64,000 nucleotides of DNA from Stenotrophomonas sp. NA06056 (GTDB taxonomy: Bacteria; Pseudomonadota; Gammaproteobacteria; Xanthomonadales; Xanthomonadaceae). Every line of letters begins with the position of its first letter. The first letter of the stretch is position 1. The position numbers and the translations under genes were made by a program. The stretch lies in the NCBI RefSeq assembly GCF_013364355.1, contig NZ_CP054931.1, positions 4,143,501 to 4,207,500 on the forward strand. The letters are read 5' to 3'. Positions 24,111-33,721 of the stretch are shown piece after piece. The notes under the pieces were generated by a model. The model saw nothing but the letters and a program-made list of their open reading frames with translations, searched no databases and was not told the origin of the DNA.

Positions 24111-27100
24111 ATGAGCACTCCCCAGCCGCCGCACCTGCCGACCTCCGATGCATCCACCCCGCTGACACCTGCGGCAACCGGCGGCGGGCCACTGGGTGAA
24201 ACCAAGATGCGCGAAATCGCGGTCCGGATCTCGCAGTACTTCCGCGATTTCCTTGAATCGGATCTCAAGCGCGCGCAGGCGCCCCGGCGGCGCATCGTGC
24301 TGACCAGCGACTCCGGCTTCCGCGCGGGCATGCGCACCGCGCCCTACCCGGCGTTGGACAAGGAGCTGTGGAAGCTGCTCAGCCGCCCCTCCGGCGAGGA
24401 ACTTTCGTTCACCATCGGCCCGCGCAGCTACACGCGGCCGATCAGCGCGACGCTGCGTCGGATTGTCGAAGAGCAGGTGAACGCCATCAGCGAGACCGCC
24501 ATCGCCACGGTGCGTGTGGCCGTGTTGGATAAGGCGCGCGCCAGCATGGCCGGTGCCCTGGAAGACCCGGAAGCCTGGGTGGAATCGGTGCAGGGCAGCC
24601 TGGTGGATGCGATGTGCGTGCAGGTGGTGCGGCCGCTGATCGCGCATCTGGCCGGCCCGCTGCAGGGCCAGGCGTACTGGGTGATGGATTCGCTGCACGC
24701 GGCTGAATCGGACCTGGTCACGCGCTCGGTTGTCGATCTGTACCAGACACTGCCGGAAGTGCTGGCACGCCTGCTCGCCACCGGCGACGAGCTGCCGCTG
24801 CAGCAGGCCTGCGAGCACCAGTTGACCCGCGACGGCACGATCAGTGCGCTGATGGCCTTCTTCGAGAACTTCGTGGCAGCCGATGCCTTCCATGAGTTCC
24901 GCGACCTGGAAACCTATGTCGCCACCGGCGATGGCCTGCAGCTGTATCTCTACGTGGGCACGCTGAAGTACGCAGGCGTGCAGTACCCGGTGTTCTATCT
25001 GCCGCTGGATGTGGTGCGGGCCAAGGATGGGTCTGGCTATACCCTGACCCTCAGCAACCGCCTGTTCGCCAACCGCCGCGCGATCGACTTCGTGCTGCAG
25101 GAGCTGGCCGTGGGCATGGCACGCGAGTGGGTGTCGCCGATCCAGGAGCGCATCCAGTACCTCGACCCGGCACAAAGCCTGTTCGAAGTGGCGGCATCGC
25201 TGTTCCGGCAGGTGGCCAACGCGGTGGATCTGGGCGGCGACGTCTCGCTTTCCTCGTCCGCCAGCGAGGCGTCCACCGCCACCGTCGCGCTGTCGCCTGC
25301 CCTGCACCTGGCTGCGTTCGAGCGCGCCGACGAGGCGCTGCTGAATGATTTCGAGGAGATCATCGACCAGGCCCGCAATGGCGGATCGAAGCTGGTGGAC
25401 CTGTTCCACGGCATGGTGGAAGGCGTGCTGATGCGCAACCCCGAGCCGATCGGGGAACGGGTGGAATCGGCTTGGGATGCGCTGCCGCTGGTCGAACGCA
25501 TGGTGTTCGATTCGCCCATCCCGTTGAACGAGGAACAGCGCAAGATTCTGCTGGCCGTGCGCGAGCCGCAGGGGCGGATCGTGGTGGTCGAAGGGCCGCC
25601 CGGTACCGGCAAATCGCACACCATCGCCGCCATCGCCGCGGACTGTGCGTTCAACAAGAAGAGCTGCCTGGTGCTGTCGGACAAGACCGAAGCGCTGGAT
25701 GTGGTGTACGACAAGCTGTCCGATGCGATGAGCCGGGTTCGCCATGATCGTGATTTCCCCAACCCGATCCTGCGGCTGGGCCAGCAGGCGGCCAACTTCA
25801 AGCGCCTGACCTCCACCGGCACGATCAGCCAAATATCGGCCTTCGCCAAGGCCATGAAGGCCAACCAGCCCGCCCTTGAGAGCGAGCGCCAGGACACCGC
25901 GCAGACCCTGAGGCAAGCCATCTCCAGCACCGTGCAGACACTGGGGCGTGTCTCGCTTGCCGCCGTGAAAACCATGCACGAGCAGGAAGCGACGCTGGGC
26001 GAACGCGCACCTGCGGTATTGCAGCAGGTGCATGCCGTGATGGATGCCAACGTGCTGGCCGAGTTGGAAACGGTGAGCGCACAGGCGGACGTGCTTGAGG
26101 CCTATCTTGCCGACCTGTTCGGCAGCACCGACTACACCCCGACCTCGTTGGATGAACGCATCCGCCGCGATGCGGTGACAACCGCCTTCCTTGCCGACCG
26201 GCCGGTTGACGGTTGGGAGCTGTTCGAGTCGTTGGATGCCGAACAGGTACGGCTGCTGGGCACGCTGCTGCTGCAGTACCAGCAGCTGAAGATGCCGGTG
26301 CTGGGCTATCTGCTGCGCGGCAACGCGGTGCGCGGGCTGGAACTGCAGCTCAACCAGCTGGGTACCACCCGCCCGCTGCTGCTCAAGCACGATGCAGTGG
26401 CACTGCAGGCCATCGTGCAGGGCGCAAACGCACTGCGCATGAAGCTGGAGGCCGAAGGCCTGGGCGCGCAGCTGCCGGCCAGCTACCGGCAGATCGCCCA
26501 CGGCGCCGCGCCTGGGCCGGGTGCGGCGGTTGCACGGCAGGCAATGACCCTGCTGGCGCGACTCAATCCGGCCATCGTCGAGACCCTGCTGGCCGAGCCG
26601 AAGGACGACCCCGCACTGTGGGCGCTGACCCTGCGCTTCCTGCAGGGCTGGATGGCCACACGCAAGGCCTTCGTCGATGCGCCGCAGTACGACTATGTGG
26701 GTACCAAGACCAAGCTGGAACGCCTGAACACCTCGGTGATGAATGCCCATGTGGATGGACGCCTGATCAGCTTCATGGATCATCACCGCGCCGACGCGCG
26801 GGCATTGGCAGGCGTGATCGCCAACCGGCAGAAATTCCCGGTGGACAAGTTCGAGAGCGTGCGCGAGTCGTTCCCGGTGATGATCGCCAGCATCCGCGAG
26901 TTCGGCGAGTACATGCCGCTGGCACCGGACCTGTTCGACGTGCTGGTGATCGATGAAGGCTCGCAGGTGTCAGTGGCGCAGGCGCTGCCGGCACTGCTGC
27001 GCGCGCGCAAGGTGGTGGTGCTGGGCGACTCCAAGCAGTTCTCCAACGTGAAGGCGGCCAACGCCAGCATCGCGCTGAACGACAAGTACCGCTCGGATCT

Positions 27101-28454
27101 GGTGAACTACTTCCGCGCCAACGTCAGCCAGCAGGCCGACGTGCTGGAGCGGCTGGCCATGTTCGATGTGAAGCGCTCGGTGCTGGAATTCTGCTCGCTC
27201 TCGGCCTCGTACTCGGTGATGCTGCGCAAGCATTTCCGCAGCTATGCGGAACTGATCGGGTTCTCGTCCTCCACCTTCTACAACCACCAGCTGCAGGCGC
27301 TGAAGATCCGCAGCCGGCCGCTGCAGGAAGTGATCCGCTTCAGCCAGGTCGATGCCAGCAGGCACCGCACCAGCCGCAGCACCAACGACGCCGAAGCGGC
27401 CTTCATCGCCGAGCGCCTGGTCGAGCTGCTGGCTACCGACGCGCCGCCTACGGTGGGCATCATCACGCCATTCCGCGAGCAGCAGACGCTGTTGTCGAAG
27501 ACGCTGTTCAACCATCCGCGCGGCCGCGAGTTCGAAGAGCGGCTGCGGCTGAAGGTGATGACGGTGGACTCCTGCCAGGGTGAGGAACGCGGGCTGATCT
27601 TCTATTCGATGGTGGCGACCGCCGGCCAGGATGCACTGAACTACATCTTCCCGGTCAGCCTGACCGGCGCGGTGGATGCGGTGGAGGACAAGCTGAAGGT
27701 GCAGCGCCTGAATGTCGGCTTCTCCCGCGCGCAGGAGGCAATCTGGTTCGTCCATTCGATGCCGGTGGATGCATTCCGCGGCGCGATCGGCCATGCGCTG
27801 CGTTACTACGCCAGCCAGCTGGACCGCCCCGCGCCCGACGCCGCGCAGACCGATGCACGCAGCCCGATGGAATCGAAGGTGCTGCAGTGGCTGCAGCAGA
27901 CGCCGTTCGTGCTCGCGCATGGCGATGCGGTCGAGATCATTCCGCAGTTCCCGGTGGGCGACTACCTGCGCCAGCTCGACCCGACCTACCAGCACCCGGC
28001 ATGGCGCGTCGACTTCCTGGTGACCGTGCAGACCGTGCGCGGCGCGCTGCAGATCGTGATCGAGTACGACGGATTCGAGTTCCATTTCCGCCGTGACAAG
28101 CCGGTGCACGTCGGCAACCACGAGCGTTATCTGGTCGAGGCCGACGTCGAGCGCCAGCTCACGCTGGAAAGCTACGGCTATCGCTTCCTGCGCATCAACC
28201 GGTTCAACCTCGGCAGCGATCCGGTGCAGACGCTGTCCGACCGGCTCTATCGCCTGATTGAGGTGGCCGGCACGGAAATCCGCTCGGCAGCGGTCGATCA
28301 GGTGATCGAGCAGGTGCAGGGGCTGGAGTCGAAGGAAAAGAAGATATGCAGCCGCTGCGGGCAGATCCGCAGCCAGGAGGAGTTCTTCGACCCTGACCTG
28401 CGCGCCGGTGCCGGCGGCAGCGGCCGCATCTGCATGCCCTGCAAGACGGGCTAG
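24111..28454 (+). CDS. Large SF1 (UPF1/DNA2-like) helicase with C-terminal nuclease and zinc ribbon
   Basis: About 1,447 residues. A long N-terminal region (to ~480) has no motif I know. The helicase core follows: Walker A GPPGTGKSH near 495, Walker B VIDEGSQ near 945, motif III LGDSKQF, a Q-rich CQGEERG segment and motif VI NVGFSRAQEAIW near 1200. Residues ~1290-1390 look like a Vsr/PD-(D/E)xK fold (WRVDFLV, then IEYDGFEFHF). The last 40 residues have two CxxC knuckles (CSRCG and CMPC). Such fusions process nucleic acids and are frequent in phage defence. ATG 24111 is used; a GTG at 24093 is an alternative, and no strong ribosome site decides. The region between the helicase motifs is unusually long. 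Confidence 0.85.
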   Translation: MSTPQPPHLPTSDASTPLTPAATGGGPLGETKMREIAVRISQYFRDFLESDLKRAQAPRRRIVLTSDSGFRAGMRTAPYPALDKELWKLLSRPSGEELSFTIGPRSYTRPISATLRRIVEEQVNAISETAIATVRVAVLDKARASMAGALEDPEAWVESVQGSLVDAMCVQVVRPLIAHLAGPLQGQAYWVMDSLHAAESDLVTRSVVDLYQTLPEVLARLLATGDELPLQQACEHQLTRDGTISALMAFFENFVAADAFHEFRDLETYVATGDGLQLYLYVGTLKYAGVQYPVFYLPLDVVRAKDGSGYTLTLSNRLFANRRAIDFVLQELAVGMAREWVSPIQERIQYLDPAQSLFEVAASLFRQVANAVDLGGDVSLSSSASEASTATVALSPALHLAAFERADEALLNDFEEIIDQARNGGSKLVDLFHGMVEGVLMRNPEPIGERVESAWDALPLVERMVFDSPIPLNEEQRKILLAVREPQGRIVVVEGPPGTGKSHTIAAIAADCAFNKKSCLVLSDKTEALDVVYDKLSDAMSRVRHDRDFPNPILRLGQQAANFKRLTSTGTISQISAFAKAMKANQPALESERQDTAQTLRQAISSTVQTLGRVSLAAVKTMHEQEATLGERAPAVLQQVHAVMDANVLAELETVSAQADVLEAYLADLFGSTDYTPTSLDERIRRDAVTTAFLADRPVDGWELFESLDAEQVRLLGTLLLQYQQLKMPVLGYLLRGNAVRGLELQLNQLGTTRPLLLKHDAVALQAIVQGANALRMKLEAEGLGAQLPASYRQIAHGAAPGPGAAVARQAMTLLARLNPAIVETLLAEPKDDPALWALTLRFLQGWMATRKAFVDAPQYDYVGTKTKLERLNTSVMNAHVDGRLISFMDHHRADARALAGVIANRQKFPVDKFESVRESFPVMIASIREFGEYMPLAPDLFDVLVIDEGSQVSVAQALPALLRARKVVVLGDSKQFSNVKAANASIALNDKYRSDLVNYFRANVSQQADVLERLAMFDVKRSVLEFCSLSASYSVMLRKHFRSYAELIGFSSSTFYNHQLQALKIRSRPLQEVIRFSQVDASRHRTSRSTNDAEAAFIAERLVELLATDAPPTVGIITPFREQQTLLSKTLFNHPRGREFEERLRLKVMTVDSCQGEERGLIFYSMVATAGQDALNYIFPVSLTGAVDAVEDKLKVQRLNVGFSRAQEAIWFVHSMPVDAFRGAIGHALRYYASQLDRPAPDAAQTDARSPMESKVLQWLQQTPFVLAHGDAVEIIPQFPVGDYLRQLDPTYQHPAWRVDFLVTVQTVRGALQIVIEYDGFEFHFRRDKPVHVGNHERYLVEADVERQLTLESYGYRFLRINRFNLGSDPVQTLSDRLYRLIEVAGTEIRSAAVDQVIEQVQGLESKEKKICSRCGQIRSQEEFFDPDLRAGAGGSGRICMPCKTG

Positions 28455-28831
28455 GCGGGCCGGGTCAGCTGCAGGTTGCCGGGGGACAGACGGCGCACCG
28501 CCACGGCGGCCAGTCGTCGGCTGGCCAGCGCGTACAGCTCCTCCAGCTCGGCAGCACGGCCGGCGGTCATGTTGCTGCCGAACAGCACCCGCGACAGCGC
28601 AACCGCGTGGGTGTCGTCGGGATAGCGCGCGCGGGCCCGGTACACGGTCTGCAGCACCAGCCAGGCCAGGCGGAAGCCGCCCCCGGGCAGGGGGCGGACC
28701 ACGCGGTCGTAGACCTGCCAGAACTGGTACTCGACCTCCAGGTCGACCGTCGGTGCCGCGAACGGAACCGGACGCGGGCGTCCGTGTGCGCGCCTGCGGA
28801 CCGGAGGGAAACGGGGGTTCTGTTGTGCCAT
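28451..28831 (-). CDS. Hypothetical basic protein
   Basis: A 126-residue protein, Arg-rich at the N-terminus (RFPPVRRRAHGRPRPVPF), then a helical body containing YQFWQVYDRVVRPLPGGGFRLAW and a C-terminal Ala/Leu/Arg helix. I do not recognise the family, though it looks like a small conserved xanthomonad protein. Its end overlaps the last four bases of the helicase gene on the opposite strand. The ATG at 28831 is preferred over the long upstream extension, which is low-complexity. Confidence 0.6.
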   Translation of the reverse strand: MAQQNPRFPPVRRRAHGRPRPVPFAAPTVDLEVEYQFWQVYDRVVRPLPGGGFRLAWLVLQTVYRARARYPDDTHAVALSRVLFGSNMTAGRAAELEELYALASRRLAAVAVRRLSPGNLQLTRPA

Positions 28832-28944
28832 GCCTACAGGATGACCCACCAACATTGTGGGAACCTTGCGTTGGTGCCACAAAATCAGTGCTGATCGTGC
28901 AAACAGCGGATGGGGTGATGGCATCCGCCGAGGAGCCGCGAAGT

Positions 28945-28969
28945 GCATCCACGCATGGCGTGGATCTAC
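28945..28969. repeat. SMAG/REP palindrome
   Basis: An imperfect palindrome ATCCACGCATGGCGTGGAT ending in CTAC (GTAG on the minus strand), between two minus-strand genes. Sequence class identical to elements at 35581 and 47584-47655. Confidence 0.8.
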
Positions 28970-28979
28970 GGGCAGAGGA

Positions 28980-31295
28980 TCAGAACGACATCGAGGTGCT
29001 GAACATCACCTGCCGTGGTGCGCTGCGCTGCAGGGTCTGGTAATCCCCCGAGAAGGACGAACCGGCAATGGTGGCGGTGCCGATGTTGTTGCGGTTGAAC
29101 AGGTTGCTGACGTCCAGCCGCAGCTCCAGCCCCGGCACCGGGCTGTGCGGCCCCAGCGTGTAGGCCGTGTACGCGTTGACCTGCCAGAACGTCGGCACGC
29201 GGATGTCGTTTTCATAGGTGAAGGGCTGGCGCAGGTACGAGGTGCTGGTGGCACCGAAACGCCAGCCGCCGAAGTGCGCGGACAGGTCGCTGACCAGCGA
29301 CAGCTGCGGATAGCCCGGCTGTGCATTGCCCTTGATCGGGTACACGGTATCGCCCACCACGAAATCACTGTCGTAGTACGAGCGGGCCAGTGCGATGCCC
29401 TGGTAGAACTGCAGATGCTCGGTGAGGTCGGCGGTGATGCCGAGATCGGCGCCGATCACGTGCATCTTCGGCATCAGCCGCACCGTGTTGATCTGTGCGA
29501 ACTGGGTACCGATCGCCGCCGACAGCAGGCGGTTGCGGATGTCGTTGTAGAACACGTCCGCAGTGACCGTCAGCCGGTCGAAACGGTGGCTGGCCCCCAC
29601 CGTCAGGTTCCAGTTCTTCTCCGGCCGCAGGGTGCCGGCCACGCGGTCGAACTCCTGCTGGTCGGTGATGGTCCATGCCGAGGCGGTGTAGCCGATGTTG
29701 CCGCGCTGGGCCACGCGATACCCGTTCATGGTGTTGGCGAGGTCGATGAAGGCATCGGTGCGGTCGGTCGGGCTCCAGTACAGCGATACATGCGGCAGGA
29801 AGCTGCTCTTCGCACGCAGCGTGCCGTACACCGGGCGCTCCGGTGCATCGCCGATGCCACCGCCGGTGGTGCTGAAGTCCACGGCCTTGAAGCCCATCCC
29901 CAGCACCAGCGTGTCGGTGACGGCGTAGTTGTCGTGCAGGTAGAACTGCCGTGAACGGGTTACCCAGCTGGATGCGTTGTCGGTCTGGAACGCCGGGCCG
30001 TACACATCGAACGGACCGGTGGCTTTCAGTGGCTTGCCTTCGCCGAGCAGCGGCTGCTGGTACCACTCGGTCTTGGCCGCCGCCTTGCTCTTCTCCTGCC
30101 AGAAGCCGGTGGTGATGGTGTGCGCACCGGCCTCGAACTGCAGGTTGAACATGCCGCCCAGGCGATTGAGGTGCGGCGTCTGCACCTGTTCGGAGAAGGG
30201 TGCGCCGTTGGGTGACGGCACGGTCGGGTCGGTCAGGGTGGCCTGGGTGTGGCTGTTGGCGTTGTACAGCTGCACGTTGCCGCTCAGCGCGGGCGTGATC
30301 TGGAAACGGTGGTTGATCGACGCGACGCGGTCGCGGGTCACCTGGCCGGTGTCGTAGGGAATCAGCTCGGACAGCTCACCGCAGGTGTAGGCACCGCAGG
30401 ATTTGTCGGCGTTCCCGGGCGAGGCCACGTAGTACGCCCACGCATAGTCCGGATAGAAGCTGTCGGCCTTCCAGCCCAGCTTGCGGATCATGTCGAAGGA
30501 GATGTTGTTGTAGCCCCACACCGCGGCCTTGCTGTCGGACAGGAATACGGTGAAGTCACCCCACGCCACATCCTGCTGGGCCTTGAGGTCGCCGCGCAGG
30601 AACTTCTGCGTGCCCGCGCCCTGGTACTTGTCGGCCGACACACGCTGCAGGTCGACCAGCAGCTTCGGGCCGCTTTCGCCCAGCTGGCCGCTCTGGCCGG
30701 ATACCGTGGTGACCAGGGTGTTGTTGCTGCCCACGCCCTGCTTGATGCGCAGGCTCGGTGTGTCCTGCAGGTCGCGCAGGCGGTACTCCAGGCTGCCACC
30801 GTTGACGCTGCTGGATAACACACTGACCGGCGCACCACCCGGGCTGACCGTGATCGAACCGATGCCATCGGGCACGCCGACATTGACCACGCTGGTGCCG
30901 GTAAGCGAGAGGAAGCCGTTGTCGTTCAGCGGCACGCCTTCGAAGGTGATGCCCATTTCATTCATGCGGAAGCCACGCACGAACAGGCTGGTGGCGGAGA
31001 TGTCCAGACCGAGGCCGTCGGTGGCGGTATAGCTGGCGCCCGGCACGTTCTTCAGCATCGACAGGCCGTTGTTGCCCGACACCATCGCGTCCAGGTCGGT
31101 GGCGTTGATGACGTAGCGGTTCGGGCCGACCACCTGGGTAGGGGCGACAGCGGCACCGCGCGGCGTGGCGATGACCTGCAGCGCGTTCAAGGTGGTGGGG
31201 GTGTCGTGGGCGGCATCGGTGGACTCGGCGGCGTGCAGTGGTGCAACGAGGGCGGTACCGATCGCGAGGGCAAGAAGCGTAGGTGGAGTGTTCAT
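28980..31295 (-). CDS. TonB-dependent outer-membrane receptor
   Basis: A 771-residue receptor. Sec signal MNTPPTLLALAIGTALVAPL ending in HAAE; plug domain ~40-180 with the internal GGAPVSVLSSSVNGGSLEYR; then a ~22-strand barrel ending in the expected aromatic terminus MSFSTSMSF. ATG 31295 is chosen for the signal peptide; the longer upstream frame is antisense or intergenic. It imports a TonB-energised ligand across the outer membrane; the ligand (siderophore, cobalamin or carbohydrate) cannot be told from the sequence. It stands alone, with a 343-base promoter region. Confidence 0.88.
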   Translation of the reverse strand: MNTPPTLLALAIGTALVAPLHAAESTDAAHDTPTTLNALQVIATPRGAAVAPTQVVGPNRYVINATDLDAMVSGNNGLSMLKNVPGASYTATDGLGLDISATSLFVRGFRMNEMGITFEGVPLNDNGFLSLTGTSVVNVGVPDGIGSITVSPGGAPVSVLSSSVNGGSLEYRLRDLQDTPSLRIKQGVGSNNTLVTTVSGQSGQLGESGPKLLVDLQRVSADKYQGAGTQKFLRGDLKAQQDVAWGDFTVFLSDSKAAVWGYNNISFDMIRKLGWKADSFYPDYAWAYYVASPGNADKSCGAYTCGELSELIPYDTGQVTRDRVASINHRFQITPALSGNVQLYNANSHTQATLTDPTVPSPNGAPFSEQVQTPHLNRLGGMFNLQFEAGAHTITTGFWQEKSKAAAKTEWYQQPLLGEGKPLKATGPFDVYGPAFQTDNASSWVTRSRQFYLHDNYAVTDTLVLGMGFKAVDFSTTGGGIGDAPERPVYGTLRAKSSFLPHVSLYWSPTDRTDAFIDLANTMNGYRVAQRGNIGYTASAWTITDQQEFDRVAGTLRPEKNWNLTVGASHRFDRLTVTADVFYNDIRNRLLSAAIGTQFAQINTVRLMPKMHVIGADLGITADLTEHLQFYQGIALARSYYDSDFVVGDTVYPIKGNAQPGYPQLSLVSDLSAHFGGWRFGATSTSYLRQPFTYENDIRVPTFWQVNAYTAYTLGPHSPVPGLELRLDVSNLFNRNNIGTATIAGSSFSGDYQTLQRSAPRQVMFSTSMSF

Positions 31296-31638
31296 GGCCA
31301 GATCCAGGGTGCAGGGGAAAAGTGGCGCAGGCGCACGCCCAGCGCGATGCAGCGCCGGTGTACGGCGCGCTGGCTGGCGGCGATTGCGATGAAAGGCGTG
31401 GCAGTGCAGTGACTGCCTGGGCAATCCGGACGCCGACGGCGTGGCGTGGGCGGATCCGGATCAGCAGATGGAAACGATCATCTGCGAAGGTGTACGTTCC
31501 TCAACGGTGGCGTGCTTTGGCGTGATTTCGACGTGCGAAATTCTTGCATCCACGGACCGCTTTCGCCATCACGCCTTGGTACAGCGGCAATGGCGATGCG
31601 GATCAAGCGGCTATACGCAGGTATAGACCTGAGTCTGG
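31296..31638. promoter_or_regulatory. Promoter region of TonB receptor with two inverted repeats
   Basis: A 343-base gap without a credible gene. It holds GCAGATG/CATCTGC with an 8-base spacer (31464-31485) and ATTTCG/CGAAAT with a 5-base spacer (31525-31541). Either could bind a regulator. Neither matches the classic Fur consensus clearly. Confidence 0.35.
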
Positions 31639-31926
31639 CTAGCGAGTGGCCTCGGACTGCTTCCACTCATCGATCTGAGCAACAACAGCAGCATGCAGCT
31701 GGGTGGCATCAAGCTCATGCGCAAGACGGTCCGCGTCATCATCGCAATACATGTCAGCAGCGCAGAAGACGCCAGACAGGCAAGTAGCAAGCCCTGCGTC
31801 ATCCTGCTGCAGCAACCCGAGATCCCGCTCGATCTTCCACAGCTCGATGTATGACTCCGCGAAAATCTGCGCCGTTATCCGCTCGCTGGCGAAGGACTGA
31901 GCGAACGACATCAACGTCCGGCTCAT
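31639..31926 (-). CDS. Colicin-D-type immunity domain protein, orphan
   Basis: A 95-residue acidic helical protein with the order of motifs I associate with the colicin immunity (Colicin_immun) family: FAESYIELWKIERD near residues 22-35, CLSGVFCAADMYCDDD, then HELDATQL. Such proteins bind and block tRNase-type colicin toxins. No toxin gene is adjacent: its upstream neighbour, 13 bases away, is a HAD phosphatase. Orphan immunity genes may protect against toxins from neighbours. The family match is by eye. Confidence 0.55.
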   Translation of the reverse strand: MSRTLMSFAQSFASERITAQIFAESYIELWKIERDLGLLQQDDAGLATCLSGVFCAADMYCDDDADRLAHELDATQLHAAVVAQIDEWKQSEATR

Positions 31927-31939
31927 GGTGCGAGCCGGG

Positions 31940-32776
31940 TCATTGCAGCACGAACCGTTCGATCGCCCGCGCCACGCCTTCGTCGGCGTTGCTATGGGTC
32001 TCGAAGCGCGCCACCGCCTTCACCGCATCGATGGCATTGCCCATCGCCACGCTGGTACCGGCGTACTGCAGCATGGTCAGGTCGTTCTCCTGGTCGCCGA
32101 TGGCCATCACGTTGGCGCGATCGATGCCCAGGTGCTCGGCCAGCTTCTGCAGGCTCGGCCCCTTGCCGGCGCGGCGGTCGAACACTTCCAGGAAGAACGG
32201 CGCGCTCTTCAGCACCGCGAAACGCTCGGTCAGCGCAGCCGGCAGGCGTGCGATGGCAGCATCCAGCACCTCTGGTTCGTCGATCATCATCAGCTTGATG
32301 AAGGACATGCCCGGGTCCATGTCGACCACGCGGCGGTACGACAGTGGCATTCGCGAAAGATGCGAGTCAGCCACGGTGTAGATGCTGATGTCCTGGTTGG
32401 GCGTGTACATGCGCTGCGCATCCAGTGCCTGGAAGTGCACGCCGATCTCGCGGGCAACCTGTTCGCAGTACACGAAGTCGTCAAAGCTGAGCGGATACTC
32501 GGCCACCGTCTCGCGCGGGCCGATGCGCTGCACCAGGCCACCGTTGCAGGCGATGCAGTAATCATCGTCGCCGTCGATGCCAAGTTCCTGCAGGAACGGC
32601 GCCAGCCCCGGCACCGGGCGACCACTGGTCAGCACGATGTGCACGCCCAGCGCGCGCGCCCGGGCGATGGCCTGCTTCACCCGCGGGGTGAGCGTGTGGG
32701 ACGGATCCAGCAGGGTGCCATCCATATCGATGGCGACCAGTTCGATGGTCGATTGCCTGCGACCCATGTCCATCAT
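31940..32776 (-). CDS. yidA: HAD-IIB (Cof-type) sugar phosphatase, YidA-like
   Basis: About 279 residues. Motif I IDMDGTLLDP, motif II LTSGRP, and the motif III/IV region KLAEHLGIDRANVMAIGDQENDLTM are all present in the expected order. A C2-type cap domain lies between (about residues 90-190). Close in length and motif wording to E. coli YidA, a soluble phosphatase for sugar phosphates. A TTG at 32782 and an ATG at 32767 are competing starts. It precedes the orphan immunity gene in the same direction. Confidence 0.85.
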   Translation of the reverse strand: MMDMGRRQSTIELVAIDMDGTLLDPSHTLTPRVKQAIARARALGVHIVLTSGRPVPGLAPFLQELGIDGDDDYCIACNGGLVQRIGPRETVAEYPLSFDDFVYCEQVAREIGVHFQALDAQRMYTPNQDISIYTVADSHLSRMPLSYRRVVDMDPGMSFIKLMMIDEPEVLDAAIARLPAALTERFAVLKSAPFFLEVFDRRAGKGPSLQKLAEHLGIDRANVMAIGDQENDLTMLQYAGTSVAMGNAIDAVKAVARFETHSNADEGVARAIERFVLQ

Positions 32777-32945
32777 CTTCAACCAGTGCGGGGGACGCCC
32801 ATTTTAGGCCAGGCCGCCGGGCGCTGCCGGCCTCATGCCCGGTTCACCTCCGCGCCGCGCAGGCCGGGGATACTCATGGGGCCTGTGCGTCCCCCACCGC
32901 AGGACGGCCCTATCGACCGCCCTTCCCTGGACACTTCTTCGACGC

Positions 32946-33608
32946 ATGACCTACCAAGCGCCCGACGCCAACGACACTGCCCCGCTTGCCCAGCAGATTG
33001 AAGACCTGATTGACGGCCTGCCCGGCGACCACATCCGCGTTGGCACCCTGCTGCACGCGCTGGGCGACGAAGGCCTGATGCTGGTGGTGATCCTGCTGTC
33101 GGCGATCTTCCTGATTCCGGTGTCGATTCCCGGGCTGAGCACGGTGTTCGGTGCGTCCATCCTGCTGATCGGCCTGAGCCGCGTGCGCAACCGCCCGCTG
33201 TGGGTGCCGCAGCGATTGGCCGACAAGCAGGTCGCCACCGACAAGCTGAAGGCCAACCTGGGCCGTGCCCTGAAATGGGTGCACCGGATGGAGCGGCTGT
33301 CACGGCCGATGCGGCTGGCAGCGATGGTGCGCTCGAAGAAGATGATGCGGCTGAACAATCTGGCGCTGGTGTTCGCCACGATCCTGCTGATGCTGCCGGC
33401 CGGGCCGATTCCCTTCAGCAACACGCTGCCGGCGCTGGCGCTGATGTCATTTGCGATCGGCTTCATCCAGCGCGATGGCGCCGCGGTGGCTGCCGGCTAC
33501 GGCTTCGTGGTGGCGTCGGTGGTGTACTTCGGCGTGCTGCTCGGCGGTGTCGGGTTTGCGGCCGAATCGGTGTTCAGTGGGTTCCGCAGCGGGTCATCGG
33601 CACTGTAG
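32946..33608 (+). CDS. ExoD-family membrane protein
   Basis: A 220-residue inner-membrane protein of the ExoD family (exopolysaccharide synthesis). Membrane helices include LMLVVILLSAIFLIPVSIPG, LALVFATILLMLPAGPIPFS and a C-terminal VVASVVYFGVLLGGVGF; the conserved motif IPFSNTLPALAL is present. The role of ExoD is unsettled. The stop codon TAG is part of a GTAG repeat terminus (see 33605). The ATG at 32946 fits because the N-terminal PLAQQIEDLID is typical, while the upstream extension overlaps a repeat-like region. Confidence 0.8.
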   Translation: MTYQAPDANDTAPLAQQIEDLIDGLPGDHIRVGTLLHALGDEGLMLVVILLSAIFLIPVSIPGLSTVFGASILLIGLSRVRNRPLWVPQRLADKQVATDKLKANLGRALKWVHRMERLSRPMRLAAMVRSKKMMRLNNLALVFATILLMLPAGPIPFSNTLPALALMSFAIGFIQRDGAAVAAGYGFVVASVVYFGVLLGGVGFAAESVFSGFRSGSSAL

Positions 33609-33693
33609 AGCCGAGCCCATGCTCGGCTGCTGTTCCATCTGTGCGTGGAAACCCCGCGCTGCGCATGTCAGCCGAGCATGGGCTCGGCTCTAC
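33605..33693. repeat. Inverted pair of SMAG/REP elements
   Basis: GTAGAGCCGAGCCCATGCTC at 33605 and its mirror copy ending CTCGGCTCTAC at 33693, separated by ~40 bases. Each arm is itself palindromic with a GTAG end, as described for Stenotrophomonas SMAG dimers. The pair follows the ExoD stop and precedes the convergent sorbosone-type dehydrogenase gene, and can fold into a long hairpin that may end transcription from both sides. Confidence 0.9.
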
Positions 33694-33721
33694 AGTAAGC
33701 CTGCGAAGTGCGGACGGTCGG

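Noticed and set aside
23709..26786. Open frame of ~1,025 codons on the minus strand
   Set aside because: It is antisense to the helicase gene, is His/Gln/Arg-rich with no domain pattern, and arises from the codon bias of the GC-rich gene opposite.
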